A DNA stretch of 64,000 nucleotides from an uncultured Eubacteriales bacterium. Its GTDB lineage: Bacteria; Bacillota; Clostridia; Oscillospirales; Oscillospiraceae. Position numbers and translations under genes: made by a program. The notes below the pieces were generated by a model. The model had not been told where the DNA came from and did not search any database. It saw only the letters and a program-made list of their open reading frames with translations. The DNA is taken from the NCBI GenBank assembly GCA_900540545.1, contig UQGJ01000004.1, positions 62,001 through 126,000 of the forward strand, read 5' to 3'. Below, one piece after another: positions 33,030 through 40,536 of this stretch. The number at the start of each line of letters is the position of its first letter. The first letter of the stretch is position 1.

Positions 33030-33602
33030 TTAGACCATCTGGGCCTCCACATCGGCCTCGATGGCCTGCATGGCACGCAGGGTCATGTCCAGCAGCTTGT
33101 CCAGGTCCCAGCCCAGCAGACCGGCGCCCTGCTCAATGACGTCCCGGGAACAGCCGGCGGCGAACTTTTTGTCCTTGAATTTCTTTTTCAGGCTCTTGAG
33201 CTCCATGTCGGCGCAGCTCTTGGAGGGGCGCATGAGGGCGGCGGCCCCGATGAGGCCGGTGAGCTCGTCGCAGGCGAAGAGGACCTTTTCCATCTCGTGC
33301 TCCGGCTTGACATCGCAGGCCAGGCCCCAGCCGTGGCTGGCGGTGGCGTGGACCAGGGCCTCGTCCAAACCGGCCTGGCGCATCAGCTCCTGGGATTTGA
33401 TGCAGTGTTCGTCGGGCCACTGCTCGAAGTCCAGGTCGTGGAGGAGGCCGGCGGTGGCCCAGAAATCGGCTGCGTCGCCGTAGCCCAACTCTCTGGCGAA
33501 CCAGCCCATCACGGCCTCAACGGTATAGGCGTGGCGGAGGTGGAAGGGCTCCTTGTTATATTGCTTGAGCAGGTCGATAGCCTGCGTCCGGGTCAGTTCC
33601 AT
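33030..33602 (-). CDS. HD-domain (HDIG-type) phosphohydrolase-like protein
   Basis: 190 residues, ATG 33602 preceded by AAAGGAAG. Conserved metal-binding histidines and aspartates of the HD superfamily are seen: HLRHAYTVEAVM, then ATAGLLHDLDFEQWPDEHCIKSQELM (HD at about residue 55), HATASHGW and FACDELTGL. Such small HD proteins are likely metal-dependent phosphohydrolases of nucleotides or related compounds; the substrate is unknown. Single gene. Confidence 0.9.
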   Translation of the reverse strand: MELTRTQAIDLLKQYNKEPFHLRHAYTVEAVMGWFARELGYGDAADFWATAGLLHDLDFEQWPDEHCIKSQELMRQAGLDEALVHATASHGWGLACDVKPEHEMEKVLFACDELTGLIGAAALMRPSKSCADMELKSLKKKFKDKKFAAGCSRDVIEQGAGLLGWDLDKLLDMTLRAMQAIEADVEAQMV

Positions 33603-33691
33603 GAATCATGCTTCCTTTCGGCTGATATTGTTACAGTTATAGCATAAAATAACAGCTGATGCAATGATAAGGAAATTTTCTGATTTTTCTA

Positions 33692-33720
33692 TTGACTTCG
33701 AGGCGAATAATGGTTATAAT
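33692..33720 (+). promoter_or_regulatory. Promoter of tRNA-Ser(GGA)
   Basis: TTGACT (33692-33697), 17 bases, TATAAT (33715-33720). Confidence 0.85.
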
Positions 33721-33742
33721 AATCCACGTTGTCCAGCGGCAT

Positions 33743-33834
33743 GGAGAGATGGCTGAGCTGGTCGAAGGCGCACGATTGGAAATCGTGTAGGCGTTAAAAG
33801 CGTCTCGAGGGTTCGAATCCCTCTCTCTCCGCCA
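33743..33834 (+). tRNA. tRNA-Ser (anticodon GGA)
   Basis: Acceptor GGAGAGA / TCTCTCC, anticodon loop TTGGAAA in a CACGA/TCGTG stem, long serine-type variable arm, T-loop GTTCGAATC, encoded CCA; 92 nt. Confidence 0.96.
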
Positions 33835-33839
33835 ACGAA

Positions 33840-33875
33840 AAACCCTGTAACCGGAAGCGGTTACAGGGTTTTTGT
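33840..33875. terminator. Terminator shared by tRNA-Ser and the 55-residue gene
   Basis: 13-bp stem aaaccctgtaacc / ggttacagggttt with T run on the plus strand and A/T-rich flank on the minus. Confidence 0.9.
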
Positions 33876-33877
33876 TT

Positions 33878-34045
33878 TTAGGAAGGCGTCTGCACGCAGC
33901 CGTGGAGCTGATAGAAGGCTTTCAGCTCGGGAATGGTATAGCATGTGTTGTGCCAGCGGTTGATGACCTTGTGCACGATGCCCCACTCCCAGCCGTATAC
34001 CTGGAGAAACCGGCACATGTCACCATAAATCGTCCTCTTTTCCAT
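33878..34045 (-). CDS. 55-residue protein of unknown function
   Basis: A frame too short for usual cut-offs: ATG 34045 (MEKRTIYGDMCRFLQVYGWE) to TAA at 33880-33878, with AAGGAGAGGG just upstream and a terminator just downstream. The peptide is Trp/Tyr-rich, with three cysteines (CRF, TCYT, HGCVQ), is predicted largely helical and lacks a signal peptide. It does not resemble a family I know. A candidate minus-strand promoter, TTGTCA-N17-TAGTAT, lies upstream, divergent from the ABC exporter genes. Confidence 0.65.
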   Translation of the reverse strand: MEKRTIYGDMCRFLQVYGWEWGIVHKVINRWHNTCYTIPELKAFYQLHGCVQTPS

Positions 34046-34173
34046 GGAACGACCCTCTCCTTGTCAAAATCGACGTGCAAGGTGACTGGAAAATGCGAGA
34101 TAATACTATCATAAAATGTTGAAAATGACAATAGTAAGTCAAAATTTGTAACTTTGATCGGGAGGGCTGGCAT

Positions 34174-34806
34174 ATGGAACCCTTGTTTCGCACACAGGAC
34201 CTGGTCTTTCAGGACATGATCCGATACCCGGACCTGCTCTTCGCCGCCGGACGCGCCACCTTTCTGACCGGGCCGTCGGGCTGCGGAAAGAGTACGCTGC
34301 TCCACCTGATGAACGGGACGCTGTCCCCCAGCGGGGGGCGCATCTTCTACCGGGGGCGGAACGAGGAGGAGCTGGACACTATCATCTTGCGCCGGGAGGT
34401 GCTGCTGGCCCGCCAGAGCGCCTTCCTCTTCGACCTGCCGGTGGCGGAGAATTTTGCCGAGTATCACCGCTACCGGGGGGAAGAGGCCCCAGATGTGGGG
34501 GCGATGCGCGGCTGGCTGGACACCTGTCTGGCGGACTTTCCGCTGGACCAAAACTGTGCCACCTTGTCCGGCGGAGAGCGGCAGCGGGTCCATCTGGCGG
34601 TATGCCTGTCCTTTCGGCCCAAGGTCCTGCTGCTGGACGAGCCGACCTCGGCCCTGGATGCGGCCACGGGCCGGGAGCTGATGGAGCGGCTCATTTCCTA
34701 TGGCAAGGAAAACTCCATGTCACTGATTGTGGTAAGCCACGACCAGGCGCTGACGGAGGCGTATGCGGAGGACATCGTAACGCTGACGGGGAGGGGAGAG
34801 GCATGA
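34174..34806 (+). CDS. ABC transporter ATP-binding protein, FetA/YbbL-like
   Basis: 210 residues; ATG 34174 behind GGGAGG. Walker A GPSGCGKSTLL (about residues 30-40), signature LSGGERQRVHLA (about 130), Walker B KVLLLDEPTSALD and the switch histidine in LIVVSHDQ are all intact. Its stop overlaps the ATG of a UPF0014 permease (ATGA), the arrangement of the FetAB exporter of E. coli, which has been linked to iron export and oxidative-stress resistance. Substrate here is by analogy. Confidence 0.88.
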   Translation: MEPLFRTQDLVFQDMIRYPDLLFAAGRATFLTGPSGCGKSTLLHLMNGTLSPSGGRIFYRGRNEEELDTIILRREVLLARQSAFLFDLPVAENFAEYHRYRGEEAPDVGAMRGWLDTCLADFPLDQNCATLSGGERQRVHLAVCLSFRPKVLLLDEPTSALDAATGRELMERLISYGKENSMSLIVVSHDQALTEAYAEDIVTLTGRGEA

Positions 34807-35591
34807 GCGGAGTCATCAAGCTGAACATCGGGCAGTTCCTGCTGATCTACCTGCTGCTGATCATCGTCGTGGCCATCATGCGCCGGTCCAAAATCGACCA
34901 GACCAAGCTGCTGGTGGTGGCCAGCCTGCGCATGACCGTGCAGCTGATTCTGGCGGGGCTGGTCCTCTCCTATATCTTTCAAAATCCCCATCCGGCCTTC
35001 ACCTTGGCCTATCTGGCGGCTATGGTGGCCTTTTCCATGTACCGGACCCTGTCCAAAAACCCCTGGCTCAACCGGCGCTTCAAACTGGCGGTGGGCCTCT
35101 CCATCACCCTGTCCGGGCTGTTCGTCATCGGCTACTTCGTCATTCTGGTGGTGGGGACGGACTTCTTTGACCCCCAGTACACCATCACTATCGGTGGGAT
35201 GGTCATTGGCAACTCTATGACCGGCGTTACCCTGGGGCTCAAGACCTTCCACGACCGCATCCAGGACCAGCGCCCCCGCATCGAGGCCCTGCTGGACGTG
35301 GGGGTGGAGCCCCGGCGCATCCTCACCCCGCTGGTCAACAGCTCCCTGGAGACGGCCCTGCTCCCCACGCTGAACAACATGCTGGGTATGGGCATCATCT
35401 CTCTGCCGGGGATGATGACGGGGCAGATTTTGGCCGGTACGTTGCCCATGACCGCCATCTTTTATCAAATCGCCATTATGATCGCCATTTGCACGGCCGT
35501 CTGCCTGACCACCTTCTGCGCGCTCCACTTCGGTTATCAGACACTTTATAACAAACGCAACCAAATTAGCTTTGAAAACTCCACAAAATGA
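34803..35591 (+). CDS. UPF0014/FetB (YbbM) family ABC permease
   Basis: 262 residues from ATG 34803 overlapping the ATPase stop by four bases; a longer in-frame extension upstream lies within the ATPase gene and is not used. About seven membrane segments with the family-typical VASLRMTVQLILAGLVLSYIF, GMVIGNSMTGVTLGLKTF and the coupling region DVGVEPRRILTPLVNSSLETALLPTLNNMLGMGIISLPGMMTGQIL. With the preceding ATPase it should form an exporter in the cytoplasmic membrane. A terminator follows. Confidence 0.92.
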   Translation: MSGVIKLNIGQFLLIYLLLIIVVAIMRRSKIDQTKLLVVASLRMTVQLILAGLVLSYIFQNPHPAFTLAYLAAMVAFSMYRTLSKNPWLNRRFKLAVGLSITLSGLFVIGYFVILVVGTDFFDPQYTITIGGMVIGNSMTGVTLGLKTFHDRIQDQRPRIEALLDVGVEPRRILTPLVNSSLETALLPTLNNMLGMGIISLPGMMTGQILAGTLPMTAIFYQIAIMIAICTAVCLTTFCALHFGYQTLYNKRNQISFENSTK

Positions 35592-35603
35592 TGAAATATG
35601 CAC

Positions 35604-35637
35604 AAAGGAGGTCCGCCGGTTGGCGGACCTCCTTTTC
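35604..35637 (+). terminator. Terminator of the FetAB-like operon
   Basis: Stem aaaggaggtccgcc / ggcggacctccttt with a four-base loop and T run. Confidence 0.9.
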
Positions 35638-35690
35638 TTAGTGCCCCAACGGTTTGCAAGGATTCGTCAAAAGAAAGTAAAAAATTACTC

Positions 35691-35719
35691 TTGCAACTTT
35701 TTTGAAAATGGGTTACAAT
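35691..35719 (+). promoter_or_regulatory. Promoter of the SleB-like hydrolase gene
   Basis: TTGCAA (35691-35696), 17 bases, TACAAT (35714-35719): a sigma-A type promoter rather than a sporulation one. Confidence 0.7.
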
Positions 35720-35785
35720 GTGGTAACAAAAAGTAAACAAGGCATGACAAGATTAACAAAAATCAACAAGGAGGAAGCACACGAC

Positions 35786-36634
35786 ATGAAGAAGCGCATC
35801 CTGTGTCTGATGCTTTGCCTGACGTTGGTACTCTCTATTGGGAGCTACGCTTTGGCGGATAGTGCCGCCGCAACTGATCAGGTAACCACGAACGAGGTGA
35901 CGGGTCCCCATTTCCTGGTGGACGGCGTCGCCTATGCCGACCCCGGAATGGCGGTCTATGACGGCAACACCTATGTGTCCATGCAGACCATGGTCCTGGC
36001 CCTGCGGCCGGAGGCCGTCATCACCTGGGAAGGGGAGTACGCGGTGGCCACCATGGACGGCCTCACCGTGAAGGCCCGGCTGGGCAACCAGTATATCGAG
36101 TCCAACGGCCGCTATTTCTACGCCCCCACCAAGGTAAGAAGCGAGAACAACCGCCTGCTGGTGCCCGTCCGTGTCATGGCCGAGGCCATGGGCGCCGTGG
36201 TGGCCTGGAACGCCGGCACGGGCGACGTGGAGATTTACAGCGGCTGCGGGGCGGTGCTCTCCGGGGAGAACTACTACAATTCCAACGACCTCTACTGGCT
36301 CTCCCACATCATCAACGCCGAGAGCGGCAACCAGCCCCTGGAGGGCAAGCTGGCCGTGGGCACCGTCATTCTGAACCGGGTGGCCAGCGACCGCTTCCCC
36401 AACAGCATCGAGGGGGTCGTGACTGCTCCCCGACAGTTCACACCTTATGCCACGGGCAGCATCTACCGCGAGCCCAACGCCGAGAGTATCATTGCCGCCA
36501 AGCTCTGCCTGGAGGGGGCCAGAGTGGGGGGAAACAGCCTCTACTTCGTGAACCCCAACACCGCTCCGAACAGCTGGGCCTCCCGCAATCGTCCCTATGT
36601 GACGACCATCGGCGCCCACGCGTTCTTTGCCTGA
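35786..36634 (+). CDS. Secreted cell wall hydrolase with SleB-type catalytic domain
   Basis: 282 residues from ATG 35786 (MKKRILCLMLCL), with AAGGAGG upstream; the longer frame begins inside the promoter. A signal peptide (about residues 1-25) is followed by a copper-amine-oxidase-N-like stalk (VAYADPGMAVYDGNTYVSM, then RLLVPVRVMAEAMGA) and a C-terminal Hydrolase_2/SleB domain: LYWLSHIINAESGNQPLEGKLAVGTVILNRV with the likely catalytic glutamate in NAESG, and NRPYVTTIGAHAFFA. SleB enzymes are lytic transglycosylases active on cortex peptidoglycan; with a vegetative-type promoter this one may act in growing cells. Confidence 0.9.
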   Translation: MKKRILCLMLCLTLVLSIGSYALADSAAATDQVTTNEVTGPHFLVDGVAYADPGMAVYDGNTYVSMQTMVLALRPEAVITWEGEYAVATMDGLTVKARLGNQYIESNGRYFYAPTKVRSENNRLLVPVRVMAEAMGAVVAWNAGTGDVEIYSGCGAVLSGENYYNSNDLYWLSHIINAESGNQPLEGKLAVGTVILNRVASDRFPNSIEGVVTAPRQFTPYATGSIYREPNAESIIAAKLCLEGARVGGNSLYFVNPNTAPNSWASRNRPYVTTIGAHAFFA

Positions 36635-36642
36635 TGAGAATG

Positions 36643-36669
36643 ACCGGGGCCAAACGGCCCCGGTTTTTT
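36643..36669 (+). terminator. Terminator of the SleB-like gene
   Basis: Stem accggggcc / ggccccggt followed by TTTTTT. Confidence 0.9.
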
Positions 36670-36691
36670 CTCCCGTTTTTCGGGTTTTGGA

Positions 36692-36720
36692 TTGACAAGC
36701 CGGATAAGCTATGGTAAGAT
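36692..36720 (+). promoter_or_regulatory. Promoter of the tRNA-Ser pair
   Basis: TTGACA (36692-36697), 17 bases, TAAGAT (36715-36720). Confidence 0.75.
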
Positions 36721-36759
36721 AATACTCGCGCTTGACGCGCCGGTGAAGCTCGGCAGTGT

Positions 36760-36846
36760 GGAGAGATGTCCGAGTGGCTTAAGGAGCCGGTCTTGAAAAC
36801 CGGTGACTCGAAAGAGCCGTGGGTTCGAATCCCACTCTCTCCGCCA
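36760..36846 (+). tRNA. tRNA-Ser (anticodon TGA)
   Basis: Acceptor GGAGAGA / TCTCTCC, anticodon arm CCGGT-CTTGAAA-ACCGG, serine variable arm, T-loop GTTCGAATC, encoded CCA. Confidence 0.96.
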
Positions 36847-36860
36847 TTTTAATTGAATAT

Positions 36861-36952
36861 GCAGAAGTACCCAAGTGGCTATAAGGGGCTCCCCTGCTAA
36901 GGGAGTAGTCCGGGAAACCGGAGCGAGGGTTCGAATCCCTCCTTCTGCGCCA
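36861..36952 (+). tRNA. tRNA-Ser (anticodon GCT)
   Basis: Acceptor GCAGAAG / CTTCTGC, anticodon arm CTCCC-CTGCTAA-GGGAG, long variable arm, T-loop GTTCGAATC, encoded CCA. Confidence 0.96.
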
Positions 36953-36986
36953 AAAGGCCTGGAACCGCAAGGTTCCGGGCCTTTTT
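36952..36986 (+). terminator. Terminator of the tRNA-Ser pair
   Basis: Stem aaaaggcctggaacc / ggttccgggcctttt (one G-T pair) with gcaa loop. Confidence 0.9.
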
Positions 36987-37142
36987 GTCCCTTGGCATGA
37001 AATTGGGGACGCGGGATGTTGCAAAAATTTTTGAAAGCCACAGGGCACAGAATTTTCAAATGATTGGTCCTTTGAGACGTCAAACCGCTGAAAAATAAGA
37101 CGATGAAGGAAAACGGAACGGTGGTGTCGGACAGCTACCCTC

Positions 37143-37171
37143 TTGACAAGAAGTGAATCTTGCGGTAAAGT
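37143..37171 (+). promoter_or_regulatory. Promoter of the DUF4914 gene
   Basis: TTGACA (37143-37148), 17 bases, TAAAGT (37166-37171). The rest of the interval 36990-37237 holds no gene that I can support. Confidence 0.6.
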
Positions 37172-37237
37172 TAATTTCAAAGATTGCTTTGCTTCGATAC
37201 TCGAAACCAGGCGAAAAGAAAGTGAGGCCCCATTCCA

Positions 37238-39112
37238 ATGAATGTTTTGTTTGAAAAATTTGATTTTACACCGGAATTGGACGCCATTGTCTCCAACAGT
37301 CCCAGCGTGATCGTGCCGGACAGCAAGGAGACTCTGTACGAATTGATTTTTGGCAACGAGCGCACGGACAAGATCGAGGTCCTGTACGACGTGAACGGCA
37401 CGCCCTTCAAGGAGGCCACGGTGGTCCGCTGCAAGAACGGCGCGGTGGTGAACTATACCGAGGACTACATGCGCCGCCGGGACCCGGACTGCATGCGCAT
37501 CGCCGACGACGAGCCCACGGATAAGCCCCGGTTCGAGGACGTGTACGGCTACGATTTCTCCACCCTGCGGGAGGAGACCTTCCGCTGGCTGACCAAGCAG
37601 GAGCTGATTCTGGTGCCCTTCAAGGCGGGCGGCTATGATTATGGCTACGACTCCATCCTGGTCTGCCCCAGAAACGCCGCCTTCTTCGCCTTTGCCCTCT
37701 CCCAGCTCCAGGCCTTCGTGAACATCAAGCAGGTGGAGCACTTCAAGCCCCGCTCCGTCATCTACGTGGCTCCGCCCTTCCGGCAGACCCATTTTGACGG
37801 CAGGCAGGTGGTGGTCCACGCCCGCCACCCGGAGCTCCACGAGATTTTCTCCTACAACCTCTATCCCGGCCCCTCCGCCAAGAAGGGCATTTACAGCGTT
37901 CTGCTGGACATCGGGGAGAAGGAGGGCTGGATCACGGCCCACGCCTCTGCGGCCCGCATTATCACGCCCTACGAGAACGAGATGGTGATGATGCACGAGG
38001 GCGCCTCCGGCGGCGGCAAGAGCGAGCTGCTCCAGGACGTGCAGCGGGTGGCCGACGGCCGGGTTCTGCTGGGCGTACATACGCAGACGGGGGAGAAGAA
38101 CTACCTCCGCATGAGCGATACCTGTACCATCGAGCCGGTCACCGACGACATGGCCATCTGCCAGCCCGGCTTCCAGCCCGGTAACGGCAAGCTGGCCCTC
38201 TTCGACGGCGAGGACGGCTGGTTCGTCCGGGTGGACGGCATCACTGAGTACGGCTGTGACCCCCTCTATGAGCGCATCTCCATCCACACCGAGGAGCCAC
38301 TGATTTTCTTCAACATCCAGGGCGTGCCCCGGGCCACCTGCCTGCTGTGGGAGCATACGCCGGACTCTAACGGCAAGCCCTGCCCCAACCCCCGTGTCAT
38401 CATCCCCCGCCGGATGGTGGAGCGCATCGTGGATAAGCCCGTGGAGGTAGACGTGCGCAGCTTCGGCGTCCGTATGCCGCCCACGACCCTGAAAAAGCCC
38501 AACTACGGCATTATGGGCCTCATGCATATCATTCCCCCCGCCCTGGCCTGGCTGTGGCGGCTGGTGGCCCCCCGGGGCTTTAACAACCCCAGCATCAACG
38601 GCTCCTCCCAGCTGGAGAGCGAGGGCGTGGGTTCCTACTGGCCCTTCGCCACCGGCCTGCGGGTGAAGCAGGCCAACCTGCTGCTGGAGCAGATTTTGAA
38701 CTGCCCCAACACCAAGTACGTGCTCATCCCCAACCAGCATATCGGCATCTACAAGACCGGCTTCTCCGCCGAGTGGATTAGCCGGGAATATCTGGCCCGC
38801 CGGGGCGGCGTGAACATGAAGATGGACCGTCTGGTCCCGGCCCGCTGCCCCCTGTTCGGCTACGCCCTCAAGGAGATGAAGGTGGACGGCCAGCTCATCT
38901 CCTCCAAGTTCCTGCGGCCGGAGAACCAGGAGACCCTGGGCGAGGAGGGCTACGACAAGGGCGCCAAGATCCTCTACGACTTCTTCGCCAGGGAGCTGGC
39001 GGTGTTCGACGTGGAAGAGCTTCACCCCGTGGGCAAGCAGATTTTGGAGTGCTTCAAAAAGAACGGCACCATCGAGGACTACTGCGCCATCATCCCGCTG
39101 GGACTGGTATAA
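37238..39112 (+). CDS. DUF4914 family protein (phosphoenolpyruvate carboxykinase-like P-loop)
   Basis: 624 residues, ATG 37238 (weak GTGAGG upstream). The only clear functional motif is a P-loop, MHEGASGGGKSELLQDV (about residues 250-265), with a following DDMAICQPG and GEDGWFVRVDGI that resemble the kinase-type nucleotide site of PEP carboxykinases. The full length and the N-terminal FEDVYGYDFSTLREETFRWLT fit the DUF4914 family of Firmicutes, whose reaction has not been defined to my knowledge. It is likely cytoplasmic (no signal peptide), monocistronic and well expressed judging from promoter and terminator. Confidence 0.85.
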   Translation: MNVLFEKFDFTPELDAIVSNSPSVIVPDSKETLYELIFGNERTDKIEVLYDVNGTPFKEATVVRCKNGAVVNYTEDYMRRRDPDCMRIADDEPTDKPRFEDVYGYDFSTLREETFRWLTKQELILVPFKAGGYDYGYDSILVCPRNAAFFAFALSQLQAFVNIKQVEHFKPRSVIYVAPPFRQTHFDGRQVVVHARHPELHEIFSYNLYPGPSAKKGIYSVLLDIGEKEGWITAHASAARIITPYENEMVMMHEGASGGGKSELLQDVQRVADGRVLLGVHTQTGEKNYLRMSDTCTIEPVTDDMAICQPGFQPGNGKLALFDGEDGWFVRVDGITEYGCDPLYERISIHTEEPLIFFNIQGVPRATCLLWEHTPDSNGKPCPNPRVIIPRRMVERIVDKPVEVDVRSFGVRMPPTTLKKPNYGIMGLMHIIPPALAWLWRLVAPRGFNNPSINGSSQLESEGVGSYWPFATGLRVKQANLLLEQILNCPNTKYVLIPNQHIGIYKTGFSAEWISREYLARRGGVNMKMDRLVPARCPLFGYALKEMKVDGQLISSKFLRPENQETLGEEGYDKGAKILYDFFARELAVFDVEELHPVGKQILECFKKNGTIEDYCAIIPLGLV

Positions 39113-39118
39113 CAGAAG

Positions 39119-39159
39119 AAAAGCGGCCCCGCCTGAACGTCAGGCGGGGCCGCTTTTTT
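39119..39159. terminator. Bidirectional terminator
   Basis: Stem of about 18 bp (aagcggccccgcctga and its complement) with an ACG loop between convergent genes; T run on the plus strand. Confidence 0.92.
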
Positions 39160-39162
39160 GTC

Positions 39163-40536
39163 TCAATATCCGTTTACCAGCAGATTCAGGACCCGTCCGG
39201 CCACGGTGCCGGCCGCGTCGGCGCCGCTGCCGCCGTTCTCCACCACCACCACAAAGGCATAGGGGGCGTCCTCGTTGCGGAGGAAGCCGGCGAACCAGGC
39301 GTTGGGGGCCTTTCCGCCGCCCACCTCGGCGGTGCCGGACTTGGCGCAGATATCCATGTTGGGGAAGCGGCGGGTACCGTAGTTCTCGGTCACATTGCTG
39401 GCCATCATGTCTGCCAGCGTGTCCGCGGTCCGGGCGCTAACCAGCCTGCCGGTCTTGTGGGGGAGGTAGAAGGAGGCGGGCAGGCCAAGGGGGGTGATGG
39501 TTTTGGCAATCAGCTGGGGGACCGCCGCCCTGCCGCCGTTTCCGATGGCCCCCATATAGACCATGAGGGCGCAGGGGTTCATCAGGTCGTTGTACTGCCC
39601 CACGCCGGCCCAGCCCAGCTGGTTTTCCGTCGTACCGGCAAAGGGGAAGCGGCCTGCCGCAGTCTTCAGGCCATTGACGCTGTAAGTGCCGGTGAGCCCG
39701 GCCTTTTCCGTGTAGGACCGCATGGTGTCCGCCCCCAATTCCGCCGCCAGCTGGGCAAAGACCCCGTTGCAGGAGTGGGACAGGGCGCCGTAGATGTCCA
39801 GCTCCCCGTGGGCGGAGGGGCAGGTCACGGGCTCGCCGCCCACGACCGTGGAACCGGTGCAGGTCCAGGTGCGGTCGAAGAGGTCGGGAATGCGCTCGAT
39901 GGCGGCCTGGAGGGTGACGGTTTTGAACACCGAGCCGGGGACGAAGGTGCCCTGGAGAAAGCGGTTGACGTAGACGCCGTCGTACCGTTCGTCGCCCGCT
40001 TGGATGTCCGGCGGGTCCAGGGGGTCATAGGAGGGGGCGGAGACCATACAGAGAACCTCGCCGGTCTTGTAGTTGTACACCCCTACCGCCCCTTTGCGGC
40101 CATTCAGCGCCTGGTAGGCCTCGTAGTTCAGCCGGGCGTCCAGGGTCAGGTAGAGGTCGTTCCCCTCGCCCAGGGGCGTATAAGCGCCTGTGAGGAGGTT
40201 ATAGCCGGATAGCTTGTCGGCGAAGGCCACCAGCGCCCCGGCGCCGATCTTGCCCTGGGGGTCGCCCACGGCATGGAGCGTGGCCTTGCGGACGGTGGAA
40301 TTTTTATAGTAGGTGCGCTTGCCGCTGCCGTCCACCTCGGACAACACGTCGCCGTCCCGGTCCAGGACCCGGCCCACCTTCAGCTGGCCCTGGCCGTTGT
40401 AGAGGTGCCGGTTGGCCGCGAAGGAGGCCCAGCTGCCGCCGTCGCGGATGAAGCGGCCGGTAAAGAGGGTCAGGCCCAGGCAGAGGCACAGGGCCAGCAG
40501 GAGGCACATCCCTGCCCGCCTTTCAATCTTCTTCAC
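39163..40536 (-). CDS. Class B-type penicillin-binding protein (PbpA/FtsI-like transpeptidase)
   Basis: 457 residues from GTG 40536 (VKKIERRAGMCL), ten bases after AAAGGAGG; earlier in-frame starts fall inside the upstream SEDS gene and lack such a site. One N-terminal membrane anchor (about residues 8-28), a short dimerisation-like region, then the transpeptidase domain with active-site PGSVFKTV (SxxK, about residue 205), SHSCNGVF (SxN) and KSGTAEV (KTG box with Ser replacing Thr, an accepted variant). It crosslinks peptidoglycan. It overlaps the SEDS gene by 14 bases, the usual glycosyltransferase-transpeptidase pairing. Confidence 0.92.
   Translation of the reverse strand: MKKIERRAGMCLLLALCLCLGLTLFTGRFIRDGGSWASFAANRHLYNGQGQLKVGRVLDRDGDVLSEVDGSGKRTYYKNSTVRKATLHAVGDPQGKIGAGALVAFADKLSGYNLLTGAYTPLGEGNDLYLTLDARLNYEAYQALNGRKGAVGVYNYKTGEVLCMVSAPSYDPLDPPDIQAGDERYDGVYVNRFLQGTFVPGSVFKTVTLQAAIERIPDLFDRTWTCTGSTVVGGEPVTCPSAHGELDIYGALSHSCNGVFAQLAAELGADTMRSYTEKAGLTGTYSVNGLKTAAGRFPFAGTTENQLGWAGVGQYNDLMNPCALMVYMGAIGNGGRAAVPQLIAKTITPLGLPASFYLPHKTGRLVSARTADTLADMMASNVTENYGTRRFPNMDICAKSGTAEVGGGKAPNAWFAGFLRNEDAPYAFVVVVENGGSGADAAGTVAGRVLNLLVNGY

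Noticed and set aside
36998..37101. 33-codon frame between the tRNA-Ser pair and the DUF4914 gene
   Set aside because: No ribosome-binding site, and it starts directly after a terminator.
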